A program made the translations under genes and the position numbers. From Candidatus Zixiibacteriota bacterium (GTDB taxonomy: Bacteria > Zixibacteria > MSB-5A5 > DSPP01), in NCBI GenBank assembly GCA_022614805.1, contig JAKEHY010000038.1, forward strand, positions 124,001 to 188,000: a DNA stretch of 64,000 nucleotides. The letters are read 5' to 3'. Positions 45,499-53,606 of this stretch are shown piece after piece (position 1 is the stretch's first letter; each line of letters begins with the position of its first letter). The notes beneath the pieces are model-generated. The model saw only the letters and a program-made list of their open reading frames with translations. It was not told the origin of the DNA and ran no database searches.

Positions 45499-47157
45499 AT
45501 GAAATCATTCAGGTTGAGGGCCGCTTTGGCAATGGTTTTTCTTTCCGCTTTTCAACTCGCTTATACCCAGCCCGACACGTCTCGAATCACCCGCAGAAAG
45601 GTGGCTGCCGCCCAGGATTTGGTTGGACTAGACTTCACGAAGACCGAAGAAGATAGTATGCTGGGGGTGCTGAAGGAATATTTGACCAACTACGACTCCC
45701 TGCGCAAGTTTTCCATCCCAAACAACCTGGCTCCGGCTTTGATTTTTGACCCCATTCCGACCAATTTTCGTTCCAAAGCCCGTGCAAGACGAATGCAGCT
45801 TGGCTCAATGGGTCAGGTAAAAATACCCGCCCATATGGAAGATTTGGCTTTCTATTCCGTACGCGAATTGGGGGAACTTGTCCGCACCCGGCAGATAAGT
45901 TCGACCGCCCTGACCCGCTTCTTCATCGCGCGGTTGAAAAAATACAACTCGATGCTTCTCAACATGGTCAACTTGGCCGTGGAGCGGGCCTTAGATGAAG
46001 CGGCCCGCGCCGATGCGGAAATGGCGGCCGGGAAGTATCGCGGCCCCCTGCACGGCATTCCCTATGGGGCCAAGGATATTCTGGCGGCCAAAGGATATCC
46101 CACCACTTGGGGCTCGGCCATTTTCAAAGACCAAATGATTGACGAGGACGCCGCCGTGGTGAAAAAACTATCCGAGGCGGGGGCCGTTCTGGTGGCCAAG
46201 ATGACCGTCGGGGAATTTGCCTGGGGGGACGTTTGGTTTGGCGGGATGACGCGCAATCCCTGGGATGCCGCCCAGGGGTCGAGCGGCTCTTCGGCCGGTT
46301 CCGCCTCGGCCGTGGCCGCCGGCTGCCTGCCGTTTGCCATCGGGACGGAGACCTGGGGCTCCATCGTTTCCCCCTCCACCCGCTGCGGCACCACCGGCTT
46401 GCGCCCGACTTTTGGGCGGGTCAGCCGCACCGGAGCGATGGCTTTAAGCTGGTCGATGGACAAAATCGGCCCGATTGGCCGGACGGTGGAAGACTGCGCC
46501 ATTGTATTTGACGCCATCCGCGGCCCGGATGGTCAGGACCGGGCCGTGCGGGACTACCCGTTTGGCTATTCGGCCAATATCGACCTGAAAAAACTGCGCA
46601 TCGGCTATTTGAAAAAGGATATGGAAAAAGACACCTCGAACGCCTCATTCAATACCTCTGTTTTGGAGACATTCGCGAAAATGGGGGTCTCCCTCCACGA
46701 AATCGAACTCCCCAAGCTGGCGATTTTTCCGATGTCTTTTATCCTGACCGCCGAAGCGGCCGCCGCCTTTGACGAGCTCACCCGCACGAATCAGGACGAC
46801 CGAATGGTGCGCCAGATTAAGGATGCCTGGCCCAATTATTTCCGTGCCTCCCGTTTCATTCCGGCGGTGGAATACATTCAGGCCAACCGAGTTCGCCGGA
46901 TGGTCATCGATGAAATGGAGAAGTTGATGGACTCTATCGACGTTTATATCGCTCCGCCGTTTGAGGGAGATAATCTCTTGCTGACCAACCTGACCGGCCA
47001 CCCCTGCGTGGTCTTGCCGAACGGGTTTGACAAGGAGGGCCATCCGACCAGCGTCACTTTCATCGGGCGGCTATATGACGAAGCCACCCTTCTCGCGGTG
47101 GCCAAGACGTATCAGGACGCAACGGATTTTCATAAAAGGCATCCGAAAGGGTTTTGA
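45499..47157 (+). CDS. Exported amidase-signature hydrolase
   Basis: A 552-residue amidase with a signal peptide (MKSFRLRAALAMVFLSAFQL, cut near AYTQ), so it acts outside the inner membrane. AAAAAGGAGGGAACG directly before the ATG at 45499 decides the start over the upstream open frame. The Ser-cisSer-Lys triad is visible: Lys in YGAKDILAAKG, cis-Ser in QGSSGSSAGSASAVAAG, and nucleophile Ser in GTETWGSIVSPS, where most amidases have GTDTGGSIR. Substrate unknown; peptide amides or acyl amides are possible. Confidence 0.9.
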   Translation: MKSFRLRAALAMVFLSAFQLAYTQPDTSRITRRKVAAAQDLVGLDFTKTEEDSMLGVLKEYLTNYDSLRKFSIPNNLAPALIFDPIPTNFRSKARARRMQLGSMGQVKIPAHMEDLAFYSVRELGELVRTRQISSTALTRFFIARLKKYNSMLLNMVNLAVERALDEAARADAEMAAGKYRGPLHGIPYGAKDILAAKGYPTTWGSAIFKDQMIDEDAAVVKKLSEAGAVLVAKMTVGEFAWGDVWFGGMTRNPWDAAQGSSGSSAGSASAVAAGCLPFAIGTETWGSIVSPSTRCGTTGLRPTFGRVSRTGAMALSWSMDKIGPIGRTVEDCAIVFDAIRGPDGQDRAVRDYPFGYSANIDLKKLRIGYLKKDMEKDTSNASFNTSVLETFAKMGVSLHEIELPKLAIFPMSFILTAEAAAAFDELTRTNQDDRMVRQIKDAWPNYFRASRFIPAVEYIQANRVRRMVIDEMEKLMDSIDVYIAPPFEGDNLLLTNLTGHPCVVLPNGFDKEGHPTSVTFIGRLYDEATLLAVAKTYQDATDFHKRHPKGF

Positions 47158-47179
47158 GGGACGGTTTTGTTGAAAACGG

Positions 47180-47276
47180 AGGGGTTTGATTAATCAAACC
47201 CCTACAAAAAAACCTTCGTAGGCCGGGTTTTCCCTGGCCGGGCAGGCAACCCAGCGGCGGCATTTTTAATGCCGCC
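47180..47276. repeat. Palindromic repeats between amidase and rarA
   Basis: AGGGGTTTGATTAATCAAACCCCT is a perfect 24-bp palindrome at 47180-47203 (given here in its halves AGGGGTTTGATT and AATCAAACCCCT). A 9-bp hairpin GGCGGCATT/AATGCCGCC lies at 47256-47276 and is followed by TAC. The first has an exact second copy at 48966-48989. The remaining bases up to rarA show no gene. Confidence 0.85.
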
Positions 47277-47365
47277 TACGATGACTGCCTGCGAAGGCCG
47301 TTCGCTCGTACCGCCCGATTGCTTTTCCCCTCTTATTCCGCTATGTTTTCTTCATAGAATTTGCT

Positions 47366-48721
47366 ATGGCCGACCTGTTTGAAAAGCCGAAGGAAAAATA
47401 CAAGGTTTCCGAACACGCCCCGCTGGCTGACCGGATGCGCCCGCAGAAACTGGAAGAATTCGTAGGCCAAAAGCAGCTTTTATCCCCCGGCCAGCCGCTC
47501 TACGAGGCGATAGTAAAAGACAAAATGAGTTCCGCCATCTTTTGGGGGCCTCCCGGAAGCGGAAAAACCACGCTGGCGTATCTCATCGCCGCCAACAGCA
47601 AAGCGGAATTTTTGCGCTTCTCGGCCGTCACCGCCGGGATCAAGGAAATAAAAGAGGTGATTGCCGACGTGGAAAAGCGGCAGGTGATGTACGGACAGAA
47701 AACGATTATGTTCATCGATGAAATTCACCGCTTCAACAAGGCCCAGCAGGATGCCTTTTTGCCCTTTGTGGAGAGGGGGGTCATCATCCTGCTCGGCGCC
47801 ACCACCGAAAACCCGAGTTTCGAGGTCAACTCGGCGCTTCTTTCCCGCTGCCGGGTCTTTGTTCTGAAGGAATTGACGAACGAAGATGTAAAGACCATTG
47901 CCCGGGGCGCCCTTGGCGACAAAGAGCGCGGGCTTGGGCAATTCAATCTCAAAATTAACGATGAAGCGCTGGAGCGGATTGCCATTTTCTCCGACGGCGA
48001 CGCCCGCATTGCCTTGTCGCTTCTGGAATTCTCCCTGAACATCGTCGGTAAAAACGGAGAAATTACCCCGGAAGTCATCGAAAACGCGGCGCAAAAGAAA
48101 GCCCTGCGCTACGACAAGGCGGGGGAAGAGCATTACAATCTCATTTCCGCTTTGCACAAATCGGTGCGGGATTCCGACCCGGATGGTGCGCTCTATTGGC
48201 TGGCGCGAATGCTGGCTTCCGGCGAAGACCCCCTCTACTGTGCCCGGCGCCTGGTGCGGATGGCTTCCGAGGATATCGGCAACGCCGACCCGCAGGCGCT
48301 TTCGGTCACGTTGGCCGCAAAGGATGCCTATCACTTTTTGGGCACTCCGGAAGGAGAACTGGCCTTGGCCCAGGCGGCCATCTATTTAGCCACGGCTCCC
48401 AAATCGAACGCCGTTTACGCCGCTTTTGGCCAGGTGGCCGAGGACGTGGAAAAAACCAAGGCGGAGCCGGTGCCCCTGCACATCCGCAATGCGCCGACGG
48501 GATTGATGAAAGCTTTGGGCTACGGAGCGGGATACAAGTACGCCCACGATTACGATGAGCATTTTGTAGCACAGGATCACCTGCCCGATTCGCTGAAGGG
48601 GAGAACATACTATCATCCAACTGAATTTGGATTTGAAAAGGAAATCCAAAATCGAATCGCCCGCTGGGAGGAATTGAAGAAGAAGGCCCTGGAAGACGGC
48701 AAGAAAAGAAAAAAAACATAG
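47366..48721 (+). CDS. rarA: Replication-associated recombination protein A (AAA+ ATPase)
   Basis: RarA (MgsA) acts at stalled replication forks. The 451-residue protein begins with the family LADRMRPQKLEEFVGQKQLL, Walker A GPPGSGKTT at about 61-69, Walker B MFIDEIHRFNKAQQDAFLP and sensor 1 LLGATTENPSFEVN, then the C-terminal MgsA tetramer domain (AARRLVRMASEDIGNADPQA-like region at about 290). Length is normal. The ATG at 47366 has no strong ribosome site. It runs into a small rubredoxin-like gene 57 bases later. Confidence 0.96.
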   Translation: MADLFEKPKEKYKVSEHAPLADRMRPQKLEEFVGQKQLLSPGQPLYEAIVKDKMSSAIFWGPPGSGKTTLAYLIAANSKAEFLRFSAVTAGIKEIKEVIADVEKRQVMYGQKTIMFIDEIHRFNKAQQDAFLPFVERGVIILLGATTENPSFEVNSALLSRCRVFVLKELTNEDVKTIARGALGDKERGLGQFNLKINDEALERIAIFSDGDARIALSLLEFSLNIVGKNGEITPEVIENAAQKKALRYDKAGEEHYNLISALHKSVRDSDPDGALYWLARMLASGEDPLYCARRLVRMASEDIGNADPQALSVTLAAKDAYHFLGTPEGELALAQAAIYLATAPKSNAVYAAFGQVAEDVEKTKAEPVPLHIRNAPTGLMKALGYGAGYKYAHDYDEHFVAQDHLPDSLKGRTYYHPTEFGFEKEIQNRIARWEELKKKALEDGKKRKKT

Positions 48722-48778
48722 GGGTTGGAAACTAACCCCCGGGCAACCACAGAGGGTCGCCCCTACAATTTTATAAAT

Positions 48779-48952
48779 ATGACCGACTACACCAATCCCA
48801 CCGAAGAGCTGGCCGAATGGGCCGGGGAATTGTTGTGGAAATGCACCCGCTGCGGGCACCAGTGGCACCGCAAGGAAACGGACGGGCTACCGGAAGTCTG
48901 CCCTTCCTGCGGCGCCCCCAAGACCGAATTTGTGCGGGTAGCGGAGGATTAG
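48779..48952 (+). CDS. Rubredoxin-like small zinc/iron-ribbon protein
   Basis: A 57-residue peptide with CTRCGHQW and CPSCGAPK, the two CxxC-type knuckles of a rubredoxin-like domain (as at the C-terminus of rubrerythrins), preceded by an acidic helix (NPTEELAEWAGELLWK). I use the ATG at 48779; an upstream ATG at 48725 would add residues from repeat DNA. It may carry electrons via one Fe, or bind zinc. The ferritin-like gene at 53007 is not adjacent, so a partnership is speculative. Confidence 0.8.
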   Translation: MTDYTNPTEELAEWAGELLWKCTRCGHQWHRKETDGLPEVCPSCGAPKTEFVRVAED

Positions 48953-48963
48953 GTTTTGGGTTG

Positions 48964-48991
48964 GTAGGGGTTTGATTAATCAAACCCCTAC
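48964..48991. repeat. Perfect 28-bp palindrome GTAGGGGTTTGATT...
   Basis: GTAGGGGTTTGATT followed by its exact reverse complement. Its central 24 bp equal the palindrome at 47180-47203. The TAG within the minus-strand GTAGGGG end is the stop codon of the gene at 48988-49473. Confidence 0.92.
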
Positions 48992-49473
48992 GTTTTTTGC
49001 AGCATAATTTTCAAAAAGGGTTCTTTTTTACCATCCGGGCCGAGGATAAAGTTTTCGATGAAAAGGTGGTCGGAAGAGAGGAGATTCCAAATCTCCACTG
49101 TTTGGCCGCCCGGTTTGCCGCTTGGGTCTTTTTGCAAGAATTCCAATTTTCCATCGGAGAATTTCCCCTGTCCATGTACGTTGGTTTGGGTATAAATCAA
49201 AGACCAGATATCCTTTTCCAATTTCAGTTGAACGGGCGTATCGAGAATAGTTCCGGATTCAAAATAGGAAATCATCTTGCCGGATATTTGTAGGGGCGAG
49301 GCATGCCTCGCCCCTACGTTCTCTGCTGCAAGGGTTAACTCCACTCGATAATTCTGAACCCCGGCGGGTGTATAAACCTTTCCCGGGCCGGCCCAAGAGC
49401 CGGGCAGGCGGGCCAAAATGTCGGAGGCGTAAATTTTTTTTTCGGCCTTAAACCAGCGCGAAAAAAGCCCCAT
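48988..49473 (-). CDS. Hypothetical protein containing an in-frame palindromic repeat
   Basis: A 161-residue soluble protein of unknown function. It starts MGLFSRWFKAEKKIYASDIL and has strand-rich sequence resembling a lipocalin/DUF-type barrel (SWAGPGKVYTPAGVQNYRVE, MISYFESGTILDTPVQLKLE, SLIYTQTNVHGQGKFSDGK). Residues about 53-62 (VGARHASPLQ) are encoded by a 28-bp palindrome (49290-49317) of the dispersed repeat family, an apparent in-frame insertion. Its stop codon comes from a second palindrome at 48964-48991. The DUF1801 gene lies five bases upstream on the same strand. Confidence 0.65.
   Translation of the reverse strand: MGLFSRWFKAEKKIYASDILARLPGSWAGPGKVYTPAGVQNYRVELTLAAENVGARHASPLQISGKMISYFESGTILDTPVQLKLEKDIWSLIYTQTNVHGQGKFSDGKLEFLQKDPSGKPGGQTVEIWNLLSSDHLFIENFILGPDGKKEPFLKIMLQKT
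49290..49317. repeat. Perfect 28-bp palindrome inside a coding sequence
   Basis: GTAGGGGCGAGGCA followed by its exact reverse complement TGCCTCGCCCCTAC. It lies within the gene at 48988-49473 and is translated as VGARHASPL without breaking the frame. Its ends (GTAGGGG/CCCCTAC) match the palindrome at 48964-48991. Confidence 0.92.
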
Positions 49474-49478
49474 TCCCT

Positions 49479-49823
49479 CTACGTATCGCGCCCCCAGGCC
49501 TTTTTGGCCATGTCGGTGACGTAGCTGTCCACCTGCTCCAGCTTGGAAAATTGAAAGTGGCGGCTGTGTTTGCCGGAGCCCTGCAGCCGTTTTTTCGGGT
49601 CGGTCATTTTGCTGCCGGTGTGAAAACCGAAGTTGACCCCTTCATTGTAGGGCCAGATGTAGGCAAAAAGTTCTTTGCGGCGGTAATCGAACGAAAGCCG
49701 GCCGACCGTTTCCACAATCCCTTTGTCGATTTTAGCCATCTCCTCCCGCAGGCGCTGGACAATATCGGTTACTTCCTTATTCCACCCAACCAGAAGCGTT
49801 TTTGGGTCCCCAATGGTTTGCAT
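49479..49823 (-). CDS. DUF1801 (YdhG-like) domain protein
   Basis: A 114-residue single-domain protein. RRKELFAYIWPYNEGVNFGF and GSKMTDPKKRLQGSGKHSRHFQF are the conserved halves of the DUF1801/YdhG-like fold, related to frataxin-like iron chaperones and often of unknown role. No signal peptide or membrane segment. It lies upstream of the repeat-containing hypothetical gene on the same strand, five bases apart, so the two are likely expressed together. Confidence 0.82.
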   Translation of the reverse strand: MQTIGDPKTLLVGWNKEVTDIVQRLREEMAKIDKGIVETVGRLSFDYRRKELFAYIWPYNEGVNFGFHTGSKMTDPKKRLQGSGKHSRHFQFSKLEQVDSYVTDMAKKAWGRDT

Positions 49824-49894
49824 TCGATGCTCCTTTCACTTCAATATACCACATCGGCGGGAAAAAATGGGGAAATATCCGCCGGAAGGAAGCT

Positions 49895-51331
49895 TCAACC
49901 GACGAGCGTGCCGGGAGTTTTCTTGAATTGCCGGGCCACACCGGTGCGGATGGCGGCATCCCGAACGGCGTCCGCCACGGCTTCAGACACTTTTGGATGG
50001 AAAATGGAGGGAATAATGTCCTCTTCATCCAGGGCCTGCTCCGGTACCAGCGAGGCGATGGCATCCGCCGCCGAGAGTTTCATCGCCTCGTTGATTTCCC
50101 GCGCCTTGCAGGAAAGGGCCCCCTTGAAAATTCCGGGGAAGCAGAGGGCGTTGTTTATCTGGTTGGGATAATCGGAGCGGCCGGTGGCCATAATCCGGAC
50201 GAACGGCCCGGCTTCCTCCGGCTGGATTTCCGGCACCGGGTTGGCTAAAGCGAAAACGATGGCATTTTTGGCCATCTTTTTGACTGCCTCGAGCGGAATC
50301 ACCCCCGGCCCCGAAACGCCCAAGAGAAAATCCGCCCCGGCGGCGACGTCCAGAATCGAACCTTTCAAATTCTCCGGATTGGTGGCTGCGGCCAGGGCTT
50401 CCTTGGCCGAATCCATATGCTCTTTGCGGCCGCGGCAGAGCGCCCCCACCCGGTCGCAGAGCACCACGTTTTTCAACCCTTTGGCCTGCAAAATCCTGAC
50501 GCAGGCCACCCCGGCCGCGCCCGCGCCGATGACCACGGTTTTCAAATTCTCCAGCTTTTTCCCTACCAATTTGAGCGCATTTTGCAAGGCGGCCAGAACC
50601 ACCACTGCCGTGCCGTGCTGGTCGTCGTGAAAAACCGGGATATCCAATTCCTGTTTAAGCCGGGATTCTATATCAAAACAGCGGGGGGCGGAAATATCCT
50701 CCAGATTGATGCCCCCGAAGGCGGGGGAGATGGCTTTGACGATTTTGACAATCAAATCCGGGTCTTTGGTGGCCAGACAGATGGGAAAGGCGTTGACTTC
50801 GGCGAAGCGTTTGAAAAGCTGGGCTTTTCCCTCCATCACCGGCAGGGCCGCTTCCGGGCCGATGTCCCCCAGTCCCAAAACCGCCGTGCCGTCGGTGACG
50901 ATGGCCACGCAGTTCCCTTTAATCGTGTAGTGCCAGACCAGCTCCGGCGTTTTGGCAATCGCCGCCGAAACCCGGCCGACTCCGGGGGTGTAGGCGATGG
51001 ACAAATCGCTCCGCTTGGAAATCGGGATTTTGCTGGTAATTTCGATTTTTCCCTTGAGGTGCGCCAGAAAGGTCTGGTCGCTGGCGGCAATCAGCCAGGC
51101 CCCGGGGATGGTGGCTATGGCGGCTAAAATCTCTTTTTGATGGGCGGCATCGCGGGCTTCGACGGCGATATCCCGGATGGTGGTGTGGTTGGTGGTTTCG
51201 ACGGTGTCCACCGCGCCGATGACCCCGCCCGCTTTGGCCACAGCGGAAAGCAGCGAGGCCAGCCGCCCGGCTTTGTGCTCCAGCTCCACCCGCACGGTCA
51301 GACCAAAGCTGGGGGAAGAGGTAAGTTCCAT
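49895..51331 (-). CDS. NAD(P)-dependent malic enzyme with N-terminal ACT domain
   Basis: Oxidative decarboxylation of malate to pyruvate. Residues 1-85 form an ACT domain (LTVRVELEHKAGRLASLLSA), a likely amino-acid or metabolite sensor. The malic core follows: SIAYTPGVGRVSAAIAKTPE, TDGTAVLGLGDIGPEAALPVMEG, metal site PVFHDDQHGTA and the Rossmann VVIGAGAAGVACVRIL, ending IFALANPVPEIQPEEA-like region. The 478-residue length fits the short bacterial type plus ACT. The ATG at 51331 has a GGAA-like site. It may link beta-oxidation-fed malate to pyruvate supply. Confidence 0.94.
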   Translation of the reverse strand: MELTSSPSFGLTVRVELEHKAGRLASLLSAVAKAGGVIGAVDTVETTNHTTIRDIAVEARDAAHQKEILAAIATIPGAWLIAASDQTFLAHLKGKIEITSKIPISKRSDLSIAYTPGVGRVSAAIAKTPELVWHYTIKGNCVAIVTDGTAVLGLGDIGPEAALPVMEGKAQLFKRFAEVNAFPICLATKDPDLIVKIVKAISPAFGGINLEDISAPRCFDIESRLKQELDIPVFHDDQHGTAVVVLAALQNALKLVGKKLENLKTVVIGAGAAGVACVRILQAKGLKNVVLCDRVGALCRGRKEHMDSAKEALAAATNPENLKGSILDVAAGADFLLGVSGPGVIPLEAVKKMAKNAIVFALANPVPEIQPEEAGPFVRIMATGRSDYPNQINNALCFPGIFKGALSCKAREINEAMKLSAADAIASLVPEQALDEEDIIPSIFHPKVSEAVADAVRDAAIRTGVARQFKKTPGTLVG

Positions 51332-51390
51332 ATCGCTACGGAATATTAAGCAGTTGCGAGGTTAAATCCAGAGGGAATTTGGAAAAGCGC

Positions 51391-52944
51391 TTACTTATAA
51401 ATAAAGTCGAAGAGCCGGTCGGCCAGTTCTTTGTTAAGATTCTGGAGAATCTTGTATTCGTCCAGCGCGGCACTTTTATTGCCGGTAACGGAAAAGGCCA
51501 CGCCGAGATTGTAGTGGGCTTCAACCATATCAGAGTTAAGACGGACAGCCTCTTTGTATTCTGCAATTGCTTCCGGCCAGCGGTGCTGGCGCGCGAAGGT
51601 CAAGCCGAGATTGGAGTGCGCCTCTGCATAGCTTGGTTTCAGGCGAATCGCCTCTTGATAAGCCTTTGCCTCGTCTTCCATACGGCCCAGACCGCCGTAA
51701 GCGTTGCCCAAAGTGAGGTAGGCTTCGGCATAATCTGGTTTGAAGTTAAGAGCTCTTTTACTGTACACGACCGCCTCCTTGAACCGGTCCATTTTGAAAT
51801 AGACCCCGGCTAACTTGTAGTAGGCCTCGGCTGATTTTGGGTTTATGCGGACCGCCTTTCGACAGGCATCCATTGCCTCCTGCCAGCGATAAAGGTTGCT
51901 ATACGCCCATCCCAAAGAAAAAAGAGCTTCGGCATCGTCAGGTTTGACGCGAACGGCCTCTTCGTAAGCCTTTGTTGCTTCAATCCAGTTGCCAGAGTTT
52001 CCGTAAATCGCACCCAAGTTCACGTGGGGCTCGAGCAGGTCCGGTTTAACCCGGATGGCTCGCTTGTACGCCTCTATCGCTTCTTCCCGGTGACCCAGAT
52101 GAAGTTTGCAGTTGCCAAGGTTTACCCAGGCTTCCGCTATGTTTGGATCCCGGGTAACAATTTTTTCAAAACAGGGAAGGGCCTTTTCATATTCTCCGCT
52201 TTCCAAAAATCTCATGCCATTGGCTATAAGCCCCTGAAATGGGGACTGTTCCCCTTCAACGATAAAATCTTCTTTTTTTGTCCCGGCCGACCACTCTGCC
52301 AAAGGGCGGAGTTTTCCGGGCAGTAGAGTCAAAATACGAGTGGCTGGAACGGCGAAATTCAGATTCTGGCCCTCCAAAAGTTGGCGAGTGGCGACCCCCA
52401 CGACCTTCCCTTTCAGATTGACTACCGGGCTGCCACTGCTGCCGGGTGAAAAGGGCGCCGTAATCTGAATGACTTTGCCAACCGGTGAGACTTCTCGAAG
52501 GGCGGAGACAATTCCATCGGAAACGGTCTGTTCAAAACCAAACGGACTGCCCACTACAACCACTTTTTCCCCTTCCGTTGGGAATTCCTTGGTTACTTGT
52601 AGGGTTTTCACGGTTTCCGCAACATCAACTGCTATTTCAATCAAGTCCCCATCTTGGTCTTCTGCGACCACCCCTTGAATGGGATAGAATTTACCATCCA
52701 CTGTTTTTATTTCTCCTCGCGAGGCTGTTTGTAGCACGTGCCAGTTGGTAATGACCCGCATTTGCTCAATAAAAAAGCCGCTTCCCATATCAACGATTTG
52801 GTCTTTGTCATCATAGGCGATGATGGTTACAACGGCAGGCTTTATCTGCTTTACTAAAACTGTGAGAGGCTCTTGAGCTTTCGTAGAAAAAGCGGAAAGA
52901 GCGAAAACCGAAAGAAGCCATTTAGAAGTTCTTTGCGATCTCAT
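51391..52944 (-). CDS. Exported trypsin-like protease fused to TPR repeats
   Basis: A 517-residue protein with a signal peptide (RTSKWLLSVFALSAFSTKAQ). Residues 28-215 form a Do/HtrA-type serine protease with catalytic His69 (ITNWHVL), Asp100 (DGDLIEIAVD) and Ser170 (PGSSGSPVV). No PDZ domain follows. Instead there are about seven to eight TPR units from about 235 to 505 (AWVNLGNCKLHLGHREEAIE, PHVNLGAIYGNSGNWIEATK and so on). It is likely a periplasmic protease whose TPR array selects partners or substrates. The TPRs are highly regular, suggesting recent expansion. Confidence 0.9.
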   Translation of the reverse strand: MRSQRTSKWLLSVFALSAFSTKAQEPLTVLVKQIKPAVVTIIAYDDKDQIVDMGSGFFIEQMRVITNWHVLQTASRGEIKTVDGKFYPIQGVVAEDQDGDLIEIAVDVAETVKTLQVTKEFPTEGEKVVVVGSPFGFEQTVSDGIVSALREVSPVGKVIQITAPFSPGSSGSPVVNLKGKVVGVATRQLLEGQNLNFAVPATRILTLLPGKLRPLAEWSAGTKKEDFIVEGEQSPFQGLIANGMRFLESGEYEKALPCFEKIVTRDPNIAEAWVNLGNCKLHLGHREEAIEAYKRAIRVKPDLLEPHVNLGAIYGNSGNWIEATKAYEEAVRVKPDDAEALFSLGWAYSNLYRWQEAMDACRKAVRINPKSAEAYYKLAGVYFKMDRFKEAVVYSKRALNFKPDYAEAYLTLGNAYGGLGRMEDEAKAYQEAIRLKPSYAEAHSNLGLTFARQHRWPEAIAEYKEAVRLNSDMVEAHYNLGVAFSVTGNKSAALDEYKILQNLNKELADRLFDFIYK

Positions 52945-53006
52945 ATAAGAAAAGAAAACCCGCCCCGATTATGCTGTCAAGGCAGGCTTTTGATTAAATC
53001 TTGCCC

Positions 53007-53420
53007 TTACCCCAACAGCCGCTCAATCTCCTCCGCGTGGCCGGTTTCGTCGGCGATGAGCTCTTCCAATTTCACCTTCAACCCGATTTCCCCAAGCTCG
53101 TCCGCTTCCTTCACCCGTTCCTTGTAGTTTTTGACCGCCTCCCACTCCATTTTCAGCTCCCGCTGGAGTGCTTTCTTGGCGTCGTGAATCGGGGTGGGAT
53201 AGGCGGGCTTCATTTCAGGCTTGCCGCCCAAGGCCACGATTTTTTCGGCCAAAAGCTTGGCGTGGCCCAATTCGTCGGTCACTTCCGCTTCAAAAACCTC
53301 GCGCGCTTCGTGCCCGCCAAAGCCGGTCATTATGGCGGCCTCCAGCATATAGCGCATCACCGCTTCCAGTTCGCGGTTCATATCCTCGTTCAATCCTGCA
53401 ATCAGTTTTTTCTTGTCCAT
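53007..53420 (-). CDS. Ferritin-like di-iron protein
   Basis: A 137-residue four-helix-bundle protein. The di-iron ligands appear as E in NRELEAVMRYM, ExxH-type DELGHAKLL, E in MEWEAVKNY and DETGHAEEIERLL. It lacks a rubredoxin tail, so it resembles bacterioferritin/DPS-like or rubrerythrin-core proteins. The likely role is iron storage or peroxide detoxification (family knowledge). The ATG at 53420 is preceded by AAGGAGG, a strong ribosome site. A repeat-rich region separates it from the GNAT genes. Confidence 0.88.
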   Translation of the reverse strand: MDKKKLIAGLNEDMNRELEAVMRYMLEAAIMTGFGGHEAREVFEAEVTDELGHAKLLAEKIVALGGKPEMKPAYPTPIHDAKKALQRELKMEWEAVKNYKERVKEADELGEIGLKVKLEELIADETGHAEEIERLLG

Positions 53421-53487
53421 TTTCGTCCTCCTTATTAAACCTCACCCTTGTATTCCCTGGCCGAGTCCCGAGCTCGGCTCGGGCAGG

Positions 53488-53606
53488 CCCTCTCCATAAG
53501 ATGGAGAGGGAAACGGGCACAATATATTGTGCCCCTACGGGAATATAGAAAGGGAAGGGCGTATGGCAACCCTGTCCCGAGCGGAGTCGAGGGATACGCC
53601 CCTACA
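53488..53606. repeat. Cluster of palindromic repeats
   Basis: Three elements in a row: CCCTCTCCAT-AAG-ATGGAGAGGG (53488-53510), the palindrome GGGCACAATATATTGTGCCC (53515-53534) followed by CTAC, and an element with outer arms GGGCGTAT (53557-53564) and ATACGCCC (53594-53601) ending in CTAC. The last CTA (minus-strand TAG) is the stop codon of the GNAT gene at 53602. Confidence 0.85.
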
